This document shows positions 53,029-62,178 of a stretch of DNA of 64,000 nt, piece after piece. This stretch comes from CAYQQR01 sp964420035 (lineage in GTDB: Bacteria; Bacteroidota; Bacteroidia; Bacteroidales; SM23-62): contig CAYQQR010000004.1 in NCBI GenBank assembly GCA_964420035.1, positions 48,422 to 112,421 on the forward strand. Direction: 5' to 3'. The notes beneath the pieces were generated by a model that had not been told where the DNA came from, searched no databases, and worked only from the letters and a program-made list of their open reading frames with translations. The translations under genes and the position numbers were made by a program. Numbering within the stretch: position 1 is the stretch's first letter; each line of letters opens with the position of its first letter.

Positions 53029-54930
53029 TTAATTAACTTCCCATCCAGGATTCTGTACCAAACCATAATCTTTTTGTATTTCATCCAGTTCAAAAGGTTC
53101 CAGATAATATTTAGGAGAGAAATTTTCCTGCCAGTCCATAGTAAAGGATGAGAGTTCTTTAACAGTATAATTGAAATAAAGTGAATGCTCATCAAAACTC
53201 ACATTCTCCTGAAAGAAAGCGGAAAAATCCTCAATAGCTTCAGCAGCAGGTGTCAGGGTAATATCGATACCAAGATCCGGAGAAGTAAATACATCCTGCA
53301 TTTTATGCCTGACCATATCAAACCAACGAGTATCCTCACAACCTAACTCTATGGCACGCTCCTCGAGCAATGCAGCCAGGAACTCCTCTTTGCTGATTTC
53401 ACCGCGAGTTTTCCCGATATACTGTTCAATGCCACCCACACCGACTCTTTCACGAGCTTTGTTGGCATAGTCAAATGCATCATCGGTAGGTCCGTCGTTT
53501 AACTCATTCAGCGCTTCAGCATATGAGAAATAAATTTCAGGTATACGGACATATGGCCACTGTATGGGCTGGAACATTGTTGATTGTACATCTAATATCC
53601 ATTTATACAATCTATAACCACTGTAAATTAGATAATCGCTTTGTCTTTCCCTTCCTCCTATCCAGGTTTCAGCTTTGCGGCCCTGGTATGACGGGTGGCC
53701 ATTGATCAGTATACTTTCATATAATCTTGGATCCCTGTTCAAATAAGGATTAGCAGGATCATAGCCGGAAGAGGGGTTATCGATGTGCATTCCGTTTTCC
53801 ATCGGAAATTTCTGTACATAATTATGAATTGGAACGGTTACCGGTAGCCAGGTCCACATTTTTATGAAATCCGGACTTCTGTTCCATTGATCCAGGTCAT
53901 AGTACAACCTTACTGACAATAGGGTTTCCCCTGTTCTGTCATAATAAGCTTTCCGGTAGTCCTCCTGCGGGTTGCCTGTATTGACCATCTGATACTGGGA
54001 ACTGCTCTCAATCATGGGAATAAGTTCTTCACATGCATCCCTGACGCGTTCCCATAGTTCCCGTTTATAACCACCGGTCCATACCAATTGCTTGGCTACA
54101 GCCTCATGGCTTTGGGGCATATAGGGTTCATCGCTGTTGAACAATGGACTGGCAGCAAAGGTCAGAAGCTTTATCTTCAGAGCCATACCCGCTGCAGCGG
54201 TAAACCGTCCCATCCACTGATCCGGGTTACTTAGCTCAAAAGGAAGGTCTTCAATGGCCTCGTCGATCAAAGTGGTGATGGTATCGACTGATTGCATGAC
54301 GGTCAACCTTTCAATCTGGTAATCATCATCTGGCTTATATGCATGGTCCAACCAGATAATTCCCCCGTAGTGTCTGAAAAAATGCGTATAATGGGTAGCA
54401 ATGATCATTTTAGCTTCTGCCTTGAGAAGTGTTTTCTCAGATTCCGGCATATCGGGAACCCTGTCAACATTTTCCAGAAAGATGTAAGCGGTACGGATTC
54501 CTATGAAAGGCATATCTCGCAGCCATGTGTATTTACCGGGATCAGCCCAAAGGACACCCCATTTAAAACCTATCTCTGAAGCATTGTAAGTACCATTTCT
54601 TATATATTGTGTGGGTGTCCATGTTACGGCATCCCGCATCAGGTCGGTAATGGTCCAGATCGGCGTCATTCCGAATCCTCCGCGGTTACCCATCACTTTA
54701 CCTTCATCCCACCTGTGAGGCATACCCCAAGGCAATGTTGCATAAGCGTTCCATAATAACTCCTTAGCCCGGTTACTGCTTGAAAATACTGAATCAAGCG
54801 TATAACTAAGTTCAGGCGGATCTGAGAAAAATTCATCCCCTACCTTGATCTTTTCGCATCCTATGACCATTGTAATTATCAGGCCAAACACAAGAGGATA
54901 TTTGAAGTTTGTTAAAACTATTGATCTCAT
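53029..54930 (-). CDS. SusD/RagB family glycan-binding lipoprotein (pair 1)
   Basis: A 633-aa SusD-type lipoprotein (VIGC, Cys25), longer than its counterpart in pair 2. LLKAEAKMIIATHYTHFFRHYGGIIWL is the helix region, AGMALKIKLLTFAASPLFNS follows, and the C-terminal ALLEERAIELGCEDTRWFDMVRHKM is the family end signature. Low similarity to the other SusD by eye suggests that the two pairs bind different parts or lengths of the glycan. It follows the first SusC by 45 nt. Confidence 0.93.
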   Translation of the reverse strand: MRSIVLTNFKYPLVFGLIITMVIGCEKIKVGDEFFSDPPELSYTLDSVFSSSNRAKELLWNAYATLPWGMPHRWDEGKVMGNRGGFGMTPIWTITDLMRDAVTWTPTQYIRNGTYNASEIGFKWGVLWADPGKYTWLRDMPFIGIRTAYIFLENVDRVPDMPESEKTLLKAEAKMIIATHYTHFFRHYGGIIWLDHAYKPDDDYQIERLTVMQSVDTITTLIDEAIEDLPFELSNPDQWMGRFTAAAGMALKIKLLTFAASPLFNSDEPYMPQSHEAVAKQLVWTGGYKRELWERVRDACEELIPMIESSSQYQMVNTGNPQEDYRKAYYDRTGETLLSVRLYYDLDQWNRSPDFIKMWTWLPVTVPIHNYVQKFPMENGMHIDNPSSGYDPANPYLNRDPRLYESILINGHPSYQGRKAETWIGGRERQSDYLIYSGYRLYKWILDVQSTMFQPIQWPYVRIPEIYFSYAEALNELNDGPTDDAFDYANKARERVGVGGIEQYIGKTRGEISKEEFLAALLEERAIELGCEDTRWFDMVRHKMQDVFTSPDLGIDITLTPAAEAIEDFSAFFQENVSFDEHSLYFNYTVKELSSFTMDWQENFSPKYYLEPFELDEIQKDYGLVQNPGWEVN

Positions 54931-54975
54931 GATTTATCTTTTTTTTGTTTAATTCACTCAATGTTATTAAGTTCA

Positions 54976-57900
54976 TTAAAAATTAACCTTTAATCCGACA
55001 GTATAGGTCTTAATCAAAGGATAGGTCAGGTTATTCGGTTGCCTTTCCGGATCGATCCATTTCATTTCATCTTTCTTCCACGTAAATAAATTATTTCCCC
55101 TCAGATAAATCCTTATTCCTTCAATACCGATACGACTGATTACCCCTCTCTGGAAGGTATAGCCTAATTCAGCGTGCCTCAGCCTGAGATAAGATCCATC
55201 CCGCACCCAGAATGTCGAGGGCTGTTGGTTATATTGTTTATTTACAAAAGTCAATCGTGGCCATTCCGCGGTCCCTTCAGCCGCTCTTTCAGGAGTCCAA
55301 CTATTTTCATAATGCGGCAGGAACAAGCTCCTGTTGTTGGTAGCTCCGAAGTAGTCTCCAAGACTGTATCCTAATGATCTGGTGACTTCGGTTACTCCAT
55401 GGAAGCCGAGGGTGAGATCAAAACCCTTGTAGCCAAAATTGGCGTTAATACCACCCGTAACCTGGGGTTGGTTGGGATATTCGATCACCTTGGTGTCCAA
55501 CTCGTTAATGATGTTGTCCCCGTTAAGGTCCCTGTACTTCATATCACCTGGCTGAACATAAGCTGAAGTGGGAATGGGATAAGTGTAGTTTGCAGGATCT
55601 TCTACATTATTCCGGTCGTAATTTATCTGCTCTACCTCTTCTTCAGAATAGAATCCTTCCCAGACATACCCATAAGGAGATCCCAGGGGATGACCCGTCA
55701 TGGTTTGATAGGGCTCAGCAGGAGGTATTTCATCCATGTACAAGATCGTGTTTACCGCACGGCCAACATTCACAGCAAGATTATAGGTAAAATCACCCGA
55801 TCTGCCATTCAGGGAGGTCATAACCTCGAATCCCTGGTTCTCCACTTCACCTATGTTCAGGGGTGGAAGTTCGATAGCTAACCAAAGGGGGGCTGTGTTC
55901 CGGTACATCAGAATATCATCCCGGTATTCATAAAAATAATCGAAATTTATACCGATAAGGCCATCAAAAAACTTAATATCAATCCCATAGTTCTGTTTCC
56001 GTGCTGTTTCCCAGGTAAGATCGGGATTACCGATACTTTCCTCTCGGACACCCGGAAGAAGTTCGGGAACCCTGACCCCAAAATTATACCCGTAATATAA
56101 GGGACCATCACGATTATATCGGTCACCGATATATATGAATCTTGCACTGCCGCCTACTTGATCGCTGCCGACAATCCCGTAGGAACCTCTCATCTTCAAA
56201 TAACTGATAAAGCCAAGGTTATCCATGAAACGCTCGTTGCTGAGTACCCAGCCAGCGGATATCGATGGAAAGAACCCGTAACGTTTATCTTTGGCAAAAT
56301 TCTCGGAGCCGTTGTAACCAAGGTTAAACTCGATCAAATACTTTTTGTTGTAATCGTAAGTCACGCGTCCAACCAGACCGGCACTACCAGTAGGAATATT
56401 GCTGTAATTCCAGCTTCCCGGCGGGTAATAGTTCATTTCCTGATTGTAAAGGAACAGTGCTCCAACGGTATGATCATCAAATGCCCTGTTGTACGCCAAG
56501 GCAGCTTCCCAGTAAATATAACGGTTAGCACTGTAACTTTTGCTATATGACGCGGGACTGGGTGCCTGAATCCTGGACAGAACGATTGCAGAATCACCGA
56601 GAGACGGGTTTGGGGAAACAGCATCTATATTATACAATGATTTGTAGACGGCTTCATAAGGACCATTTTGGTCTTTGTATTGATTAAACCCAACCCGGTA
56701 ACTGATCTTGGTCCTGAAGTCCAGTCCCTTTAGTATCGGGGATAATACCGACAAATCCTGGGTGAGATCCAGGTTCACGTCGATCCTGTTCTCCCGGGTT
56801 TCATTATATCCCCCAGAACCTGCCAGTAAACTAGGCATTGAATTTTTCCATACCATGGGTAAATACCTGTCATCAAGTTGTACAAAACGATCATCCACGA
56901 AACCAACGGCAGCCATTGGTGGTGATTCATACAGGAAGCGCCAAAGCACAAACTGTGAATCGCTGATATTAGGATTTTTCCGAATACCTATCCTGCTTCT
57001 ACTGGTAAAATTCAGTTCGGTAGTCGGGGTAAGATCAATATCCAGGTTCGTTTGCAGTGTGAAACGATTGTAATTAAAATTACTCCAATTATAAATATCA
57101 CTCTCCTCCAGGAAACCACCTTGCTTGAAATAACCCAGGGAAGTATAATACCGTACATTATCGGTACCTCCAGTAATGTTTACGTTGGCTTTTATTTCCC
57201 GGGCAGCGTTACCTATAAATTCTTCAACCCAATCATGGTCCGTGAATAATAGGGGTTCCTCCCCAGTTCTGAATTTATCGACAATGGGCTGCGGGATCAT
57301 ACCGGCTGAATCACCGTCGTTGATCATGGTTTGGTTATAGGCCTGGGTCCATTGATATGAATTGGTATATTCAAGAAGATTTGTTGCTACCTGGGTTCCG
57401 TAGGAAACATCGGCGTCAATGCTGATCTTTCCTGTTTGTCCCCTTTTAGTGCTGACAATAATTACACCATTGGCACCTTTGATACCATACACGGCCGTAG
57501 AGGAAGCATCTTTTAGAACACTAATATCGCTTATGGATGAAGGATTCAACTGCATGAAAGTACGCTTGGTGCTGGGCACACCGTCGATCACGAACAAGGG
57601 TTCATTGTTATTTAGAGTGCCAAGTCCCCTTAGGAAAATATTCGGATCAGAGGCCCCTGGTGTCCCTGCTTGTTGAATGGTCTGTAATCCCGGGATCTTA
57701 CCGCTAAGTGCCTCACCAAGGGTTGGCATGGAAATTTTTTCTATTTCAACTCCTTGCACAGAGCTTATAGCTCCCGTCGTGGTTATCCTACTCTGCTTTC
57801 CGTATCCAACAGTAACGACTTCAGCCAATTCGGTAACCTCTGCTTCCATGGCAACATTGATTACCCGCTGATCGCCTACCGGAATGGTTACGGTCTTGTA

Positions 57901-58272
57901 GCCCACGAAAGAAAACACCAATGAAGCATTGGGTGACACTTCTATGGAATAATCACCATCTACGTCAGATATAGTTCCTCTATAGGTACCTTCGACCATA
58001 ATGTTGACACCTGGCAGGGGTTCACCTGTTTCAGCATCGGTAATAGTACCCGTAACTTCAACCTGCTGAAGCATCTCATGCTCAGCTCCGATGTTAATGT
58101 TAGTTTTGATAGGCTCGCTTATAGTTGTAGGTTTTTCATTTTCAGGCTGATCCGGTAAGGCAAAAGCCTGTATTGGTAAAACCATAATGAGCAGCACATT
58201 CAATATTAGAATTGTACCAGTGCGCAAGCGAGAATTACTCCTATCAGTTTCATTTTTTAAATCTTGTTTCAT
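54976..58272 (-). CDS. SusC/RagA family TonB-linked outer membrane transporter (pair 1)
   Basis: A 1098-aa transporter with a long N-terminus and signal segment (about residues 20-38). The CarboxypepD-reg-like domain (VTGTITDAETGEPLPGVNIM from about 72) is followed by the usual linker ending VVTVGYGKQ, the plug (ALSGKIPGLQTIQQAG, FLRGLGTLNNNEPLFVIDGVP, DASSTAVYGIKGANGVIIVSTKRG) and the barrel (SFWVRDGSYLRLRHAELGYTF). No STN signalling domain is visible, so control by a FecI/FecR-type sigma pair through this receptor is unlikely. It is the first of the four transporter genes. Confidence 0.94.
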   Translation of the reverse strand: MKQDLKNETDRSNSRLRTGTILILNVLLIMVLPIQAFALPDQPENEKPTTISEPIKTNINIGAEHEMLQQVEVTGTITDAETGEPLPGVNIMVEGTYRGTISDVDGDYSIEVSPNASLVFSFVGYKTVTIPVGDQRVINVAMEAEVTELAEVVTVGYGKQSRITTTGAISSVQGVEIEKISMPTLGEALSGKIPGLQTIQQAGTPGASDPNIFLRGLGTLNNNEPLFVIDGVPSTKRTFMQLNPSSISDISVLKDASSTAVYGIKGANGVIIVSTKRGQTGKISIDADVSYGTQVATNLLEYTNSYQWTQAYNQTMINDGDSAGMIPQPIVDKFRTGEEPLLFTDHDWVEEFIGNAAREIKANVNITGGTDNVRYYTSLGYFKQGGFLEESDIYNWSNFNYNRFTLQTNLDIDLTPTTELNFTSRSRIGIRKNPNISDSQFVLWRFLYESPPMAAVGFVDDRFVQLDDRYLPMVWKNSMPSLLAGSGGYNETRENRIDVNLDLTQDLSVLSPILKGLDFRTKISYRVGFNQYKDQNGPYEAVYKSLYNIDAVSPNPSLGDSAIVLSRIQAPSPASYSKSYSANRYIYWEAALAYNRAFDDHTVGALFLYNQEMNYYPPGSWNYSNIPTGSAGLVGRVTYDYNKKYLIEFNLGYNGSENFAKDKRYGFFPSISAGWVLSNERFMDNLGFISYLKMRGSYGIVGSDQVGGSARFIYIGDRYNRDGPLYYGYNFGVRVPELLPGVREESIGNPDLTWETARKQNYGIDIKFFDGLIGINFDYFYEYRDDILMYRNTAPLWLAIELPPLNIGEVENQGFEVMTSLNGRSGDFTYNLAVNVGRAVNTILYMDEIPPAEPYQTMTGHPLGSPYGYVWEGFYSEEEVEQINYDRNNVEDPANYTYPIPTSAYVQPGDMKYRDLNGDNIINELDTKVIEYPNQPQVTGGINANFGYKGFDLTLGFHGVTEVTRSLGYSLGDYFGATNNRSLFLPHYENSWTPERAAEGTAEWPRLTFVNKQYNQQPSTFWVRDGSYLRLRHAELGYTFQRGVISRIGIEGIRIYLRGNNLFTWKKDEMKWIDPERQPNNLTYPLIKTYTVGLKVNF

Positions 58273-58469
58273 AATCTGATCAGGTTTTGATTTTTTAAAA
58301 TGGTCGCAATAATCTCGTACAATAAAATTTACAACAGAAATACTTTTTTAAGTTAACTAGTAAGGTTGTTTCATAGGCATGTGTACTTGTTATGTTTTAT
58401 AATTTACATCCGGTATTTGAATTATCAATTCTTCGATATCAGACTCAAAGTTTATTATCATCAATCATA

Positions 58470-59816
58470 CTATTTACAAAAATCGATTCCCAGGTATTCG
58501 TTTGCTATAGGAGTAAGGGTTTTATCATTCAAATCCGAGGGATCGTAATTCAACTCAAATTCATAAGGCATTAAATACCCCAGAGATGACCACCCGAAAA
58601 ATGGATCCAGTCCGAATCCCTTACCGTTTTCTGCATTGTAATATTCTCTTGTAGTGTAGTTGATCTCCAGAACCATGCGAAATGTCGTTTTTGCAAGTTC
58701 TTTGGCCAGGTCCATATATCCATAATCAACAAGACCATGGAACACCATGTAGTTCGTTGGTATCCAAGTAGTACCCCGCCAGTTACAACCATGATCCCTG
58801 ACTTCTTGTGAATAATCGGGTTCGCTTTTTGACCAAGACGGAATAGGATAGTCGGTATTAAATTCTTCTTCATTGAGCAGGTGCTCATTGATAAGCCGGT
58901 CTGCTCTCTTTTTCGATGGGGCACCAATATAAAGAGGGAGAAACCCTGCAATACTTTTAACCCTTACCAGTTTACCGGTATATTCATCTCTGTCATAATA
59001 AAAACCATCTTCTTCATCCCAGAAATTTTTGTTTATCTGGTCCATAAGCCTGGCAGCATGTTCTTTATATTCTATAGCATCTTCTTTAAATCCAAGTTTG
59101 TCTGCAATAATCTCCATGGATTTCAATTCACGATAAAGATAACAGGCCAGATCAACGCCTTCATAACGAAAAGCATTAAAATAACCGGCTCGTGAATCCT
59201 GATTGTCCATACCGCTGTGATCGGCGCTGTTCCATACGGGTAAACCGTTTTTATCAAAATCCATATACCAGAACCAGTAAAATATATATTTCTGCAAACG
59301 CTCATAATAAGATCTTCCGTCAACGTAAAAATTACGATTCATGGTCCAATCATCTGGTGTACTATAATTTTCTGAAGCATTTACGACTTCCAGGAGCCAG
59401 GAATAATCTTGAGTTTGCTTGGAACCTAACAAAGCAATTTGTGCTAGAAATGGCTTGAAATGCTGGTAAACCCGGGGTTCAAGTAAAGTCCTGGAAACGT
59501 AACCATTTAAATATTGCCTTTTGAGAAAGAGCTTTAGATTCGTAAAGCAATATTCATTAATACCATAATATGACATGTAGATATTTTCAAAATATAGATC
59601 CCAGTCATAAAATTCCCCGTAGGAATATCCAGTGAGCAGGTATTCGTCAAATCCTGTCAACTTTATGATTCCATATTCTTTAATATTCTCATTTAATACC
59701 TTTAGTCTTTTCTTAAGATATGCCTCGTCAGCAGTAGAATAATAATCATCGATCTGGGAAGTGCATTCAATAGCTGAAAATGTAAAAACTGTCATCAAAA
59801 CTGAAAGTTTTTTCAT
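58470..59816 (-). CDS. Exported (alpha/alpha)6-barrel glycoside hydrolase (MGH1/GH63-trehalase-like)
   Basis: A 448-aa protein with a short signal (residues 1-20). Its fold signatures are those of the GH63/GH37-like toroid: SYGEFYDWDLYFENIY, FKPFLAQIAL, GLPVWNSADHSGMDNQDSR, YRELKSMEIIADKLG, DEEDGFYYDRDE, and the late NWRGTTWIPTNYMVFHGL. The motif DHSGMDNQDSR is typical of the catalytic-acid region. Members cleave alpha-linked glucose, mannose or similar sugars by inversion. It is upstream of the first SusC in the same orientation, about 200 nt away. The exact linkage is unknown. Confidence 0.82.
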   Translation of the reverse strand: MKKLSVLMTVFTFSAIECTSQIDDYYSTADEAYLKKRLKVLNENIKEYGIIKLTGFDEYLLTGYSYGEFYDWDLYFENIYMSYYGINEYCFTNLKLFLKRQYLNGYVSRTLLEPRVYQHFKPFLAQIALLGSKQTQDYSWLLEVVNASENYSTPDDWTMNRNFYVDGRSYYERLQKYIFYWFWYMDFDKNGLPVWNSADHSGMDNQDSRAGYFNAFRYEGVDLACYLYRELKSMEIIADKLGFKEDAIEYKEHAARLMDQINKNFWDEEDGFYYDRDEYTGKLVRVKSIAGFLPLYIGAPSKKRADRLINEHLLNEEEFNTDYPIPSWSKSEPDYSQEVRDHGCNWRGTTWIPTNYMVFHGLVDYGYMDLAKELAKTTFRMVLEINYTTREYYNAENGKGFGLDPFFGWSSLGYLMPYEFELNYDPSDLNDKTLTPIANEYLGIDFCK

Positions 59817-59920
59817 ACTGTAGTTTATTTATTATTTTAATTTTCCCTTTGCAATATCCCAATTGATACCAGGTTATTTATGCCATAAAATTCCCCCCCT
59901 GGTGTAATAATTTTTTAAGC

Positions 59921-60868
59921 CTATGAATTAAGAAGAATTTCAATATATTCTTTTGACCAGGTCACATCCTTTTCCCAATCGTTGCCGCCGGCATCTTCAC
60001 GTTCAATGATTACCGGTCCGGTATATCCATTATCTTTTAGTTTAGTAATGAATTCAGAAAAATCCACTTTGCCCGCTCCGATCCGGACTTCCTTTCCAAG
60101 ATCTCTTGTATTCGTGGGAAACAAGCCATCCTTGCAATTTACCAGCTTGATAAGGTCTTTGTAAACACACAATGCATAAGTAGGATGCCCACGGTCGTAA
60201 AGGATAAGGTTTGCTGTATCCATACCGATACCCTGGTTATCATAGCCCACATCCTCAATGCATCTGACAGTGGTTGTAGGTGATTCCTGACCGGCATGAT
60301 ACAGGAATATCTGACCGTTTTTCTTGCAATGTCCTACTACTTTTTCAATTGCTTCTACCGTTTCTTCATAATTTGGATCATTCGGATCTTCTGAAATGAA
60401 ACCCACGTGCGTTTCAACCATGGGAATATTGCAAGCTTTAGCAAGATCTGATAACCGTTTCAACGCATCCACTCTTTGGTCCCGGTATTCTTTCGAAACG
60501 AGTCCGATATTGATCTGGCCTTCGTAAAAGTTCCATGTGGTGGGCCCGGGACCAAGTGTAAACAATGCATGTACGCTGATTTCATATTTTTCCATTGCAT
60601 CACTTATTGGTCCGGCAAGCGACATATCATATTTGTCTGTATAAATCTCGGCATGTTTGAATCCCAGTCTTCTGATCTGACTGAAAGTGCACTCCACATC
60701 ATTTATGTTAAGGGAATTAACATATATTCCAACATCCCATCGGCCATCTTCGCGAGATGACAAATCTCCTGACCCGGGTGAGACGGATCCGGCTGAAACT
60801 ACATAAGGTGTTGCAGCTACTACAGTCGCTGATAACTGAATAAAATTCCTTCTCGAAATTCTGCTCAT
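59921..60868 (-). CDS. Tat-exported sugar phosphate isomerase/epimerase-like TIM barrel protein
   Basis: A 315-aa protein with a twin-arginine signal (SRRNFIQLSATVVAATPYVVSAG) and an AP-endonuclease-2-type barrel: GFKHAEIYT near residues 70-78, MVETHVGF, LYHAGQES and the closing GPVIIEREDAGG, which supplies the metal-binding Glu, His and Asp residues of the family. Exported members are common beside glycan-degrading genes and are thought to isomerise, epimerise or modify sugars or keto-sugars; few have known substrates. It sits between the AraC gene and the MGH1-like hydrolase gene on the same strand. Confidence 0.85.
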   Translation of the reverse strand: MSRISRRNFIQLSATVVAATPYVVSAGSVSPGSGDLSSREDGRWDVGIYVNSLNINDVECTFSQIRRLGFKHAEIYTDKYDMSLAGPISDAMEKYEISVHALFTLGPGPTTWNFYEGQINIGLVSKEYRDQRVDALKRLSDLAKACNIPMVETHVGFISEDPNDPNYEETVEAIEKVVGHCKKNGQIFLYHAGQESPTTTVRCIEDVGYDNQGIGMDTANLILYDRGHPTYALCVYKDLIKLVNCKDGLFPTNTRDLGKEVRIGAGKVDFSEFITKLKDNGYTGPVIIEREDAGGNDWEKDVTWSKEYIEILLNS

Positions 60869-61018
60869 GGATTTATAAATGTCTGCAGAAAATTCATTTA
60901 ATAATGAAGTAAAAATAGTCCAGCAAACAACAAATAACCCATACTTTTCTTTTGAATTATTGTACTTAACATTCAGTCCAGAAACTGAATCTAAATTGAG
61001 GGAGATTTCAATAGTTAA

Positions 61019-61879
61019 TTAACGTTCCTGAAAATCACTTAGAAAATCAGAAGGAGTTTCGCCTTTGATTTTTTTGAATTGTCGATTGAAATTAGAAATG
61101 TTGGAGAAACCGCTCTCATAACATATTTCAGATATTGCCATATCAGTCTCGGAAAGTAACCGGCAAGCATATCCTACACGAATTCTTACTAAGTATTCTT
61201 TAAAGGATAATCCAAAGGTTTTCTTAAAGGAATTATAAAATGCAGAATTGGACATGTTTGTAATTTTGAGGAGTTCTTCCAATTCTATTGGTTTACGGAA
61301 ATTATCCATAATGTACTTCAATGCCTTATGCATGGGAATAATATCGCTGTCATCAGTATCCTGATATGCTTCACTAGCCAAAATTCTATATTCGCTGGTG
61401 TTCGAAAAAATATGAAAAATATCCAGTAATTTGTAAAATGCATCGGTATTTGGTGAACCAAGTATTTCAATTATAAGTTTAGCAATTTGCTTCTTTGTAT
61501 GGCCATAGAATTCTATACCTCTGGCTGCATCATGCATGAATTTTCTTAATTGTAAGTTTTCGGGAATTCGAAAAAAACGATCTCCTAAAAAGCTGTCTTT
61601 GAATTGTATAACAATGCCTTCTCCTTGAAATCCATCAGGATGTTGATAAAAAAATTCATCACACCTCCACTCATGGGGTGTATTAGGACCTAAAAAAACC
61701 AGATCATTTTCACGGAACCGGGCATGATGATCTCCGACAATACGCCTACCCCTGCCCCTTTTAATTAACACCAGTTCATATTCCTTGTGTACATGCCATT
61801 GTGTAAATGGTTTCGTTTCTCTGTATACAATGAATGAATTGTTGTTATCATAGGTAGGTATATATTTTAATAGTTTCAT
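61019..61879 (-). CDS. AraC family transcriptional regulator
   Basis: A 286-aa regulator. The start at 61879 was chosen over 61900 because the GGAGG ribosome-binding motif lies between the two. The N-terminal half is a cupin sensor (QWHVHKEYELVLIKRGRGRRIVGDHHARFRENDLVFLGP split over strands). The C-terminal 100 residues carry two helix-turn-helix units (IELEELLKITNMSNSAFYNSFKKTFG and MAISEICYESGFSNISNFNRQFKKIKG). It is the only regulator near the PUL and lies upstream of it in the same direction, about 150 nt before the isomerase-like gene. It is therefore the best candidate for sugar-dependent control of this locus. Confidence 0.92.
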   Translation of the reverse strand: MKLLKYIPTYDNNNSFIVYRETKPFTQWHVHKEYELVLIKRGRGRRIVGDHHARFRENDLVFLGPNTPHEWRCDEFFYQHPDGFQGEGIVIQFKDSFLGDRFFRIPENLQLRKFMHDAARGIEFYGHTKKQIAKLIIEILGSPNTDAFYKLLDIFHIFSNTSEYRILASEAYQDTDDSDIIPMHKALKYIMDNFRKPIELEELLKITNMSNSAFYNSFKKTFGLSFKEYLVRIRVGYACRLLSETDMAISEICYESGFSNISNFNRQFKKIKGETPSDFLSDFQER

Positions 61880-61973
61880 GTCTAGGTCCCTCCAGTGCAA
61901 TTAGACAAATCCCCTAATTATAAATATCATTCCTAAAATAAAAAAAATAAATCAATTTTAAATTATTTCCTAA

Positions 61974-62135
61974 TTACGTCAATTTCCTGTATAAAACTTT
62001 CGAATAATACTTGTAACCTTCCCCGGGGACGAGCATATCTTTCGTACTTTTACGGAGGATCCGGAAAAGGCGCTCGTACGATACTCCGGTATGGATGCCA
62101 CCGTAGACAAAGAATTTATACAACAAGCTCTTCAT
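61974..62135 (-). CDS. Small hypothetical protein (53 aa)
   Basis: A short reading frame that starts MKSLLYKFFVYGG and ends in a basic, tyrosine-rich stretch (GYKYYSKVLYRKLT). Its third-position base use resembles the GC-richer genes next to it rather than the AT-rich spacer around it, and it is not a shadow of another gene. I do not recognise it. It could be a genuine small basic protein or the last part of a lost gene; it is divergent from the HAD gene at 62179. Confidence 0.4.
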   Translation of the reverse strand: MKSLLYKFFVYGGIHTGVSYERLFRILRKSTKDMLVPGEGYKYYSKVLYRKLT

Positions 62136-62178
62136 ATTAATGCGCAAATAGCAAATCAATCTTCAACCCATAAATAAA

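Noticed and set aside
58273..58400. TATTTCTG before the first SusC gene as a -7 box
   Set aside because: One mismatch to the consensus and no TTG box at about 20 nt, so I did not list it as a promoter.
59848..59915. ACCAGG and CCTGGT around a C-run after the isomerase-like gene as a terminator
   Set aside because: The stem is only 6-8 bp with a loop of more than 20 nt and lacks a following U-run in the direction of transcription.
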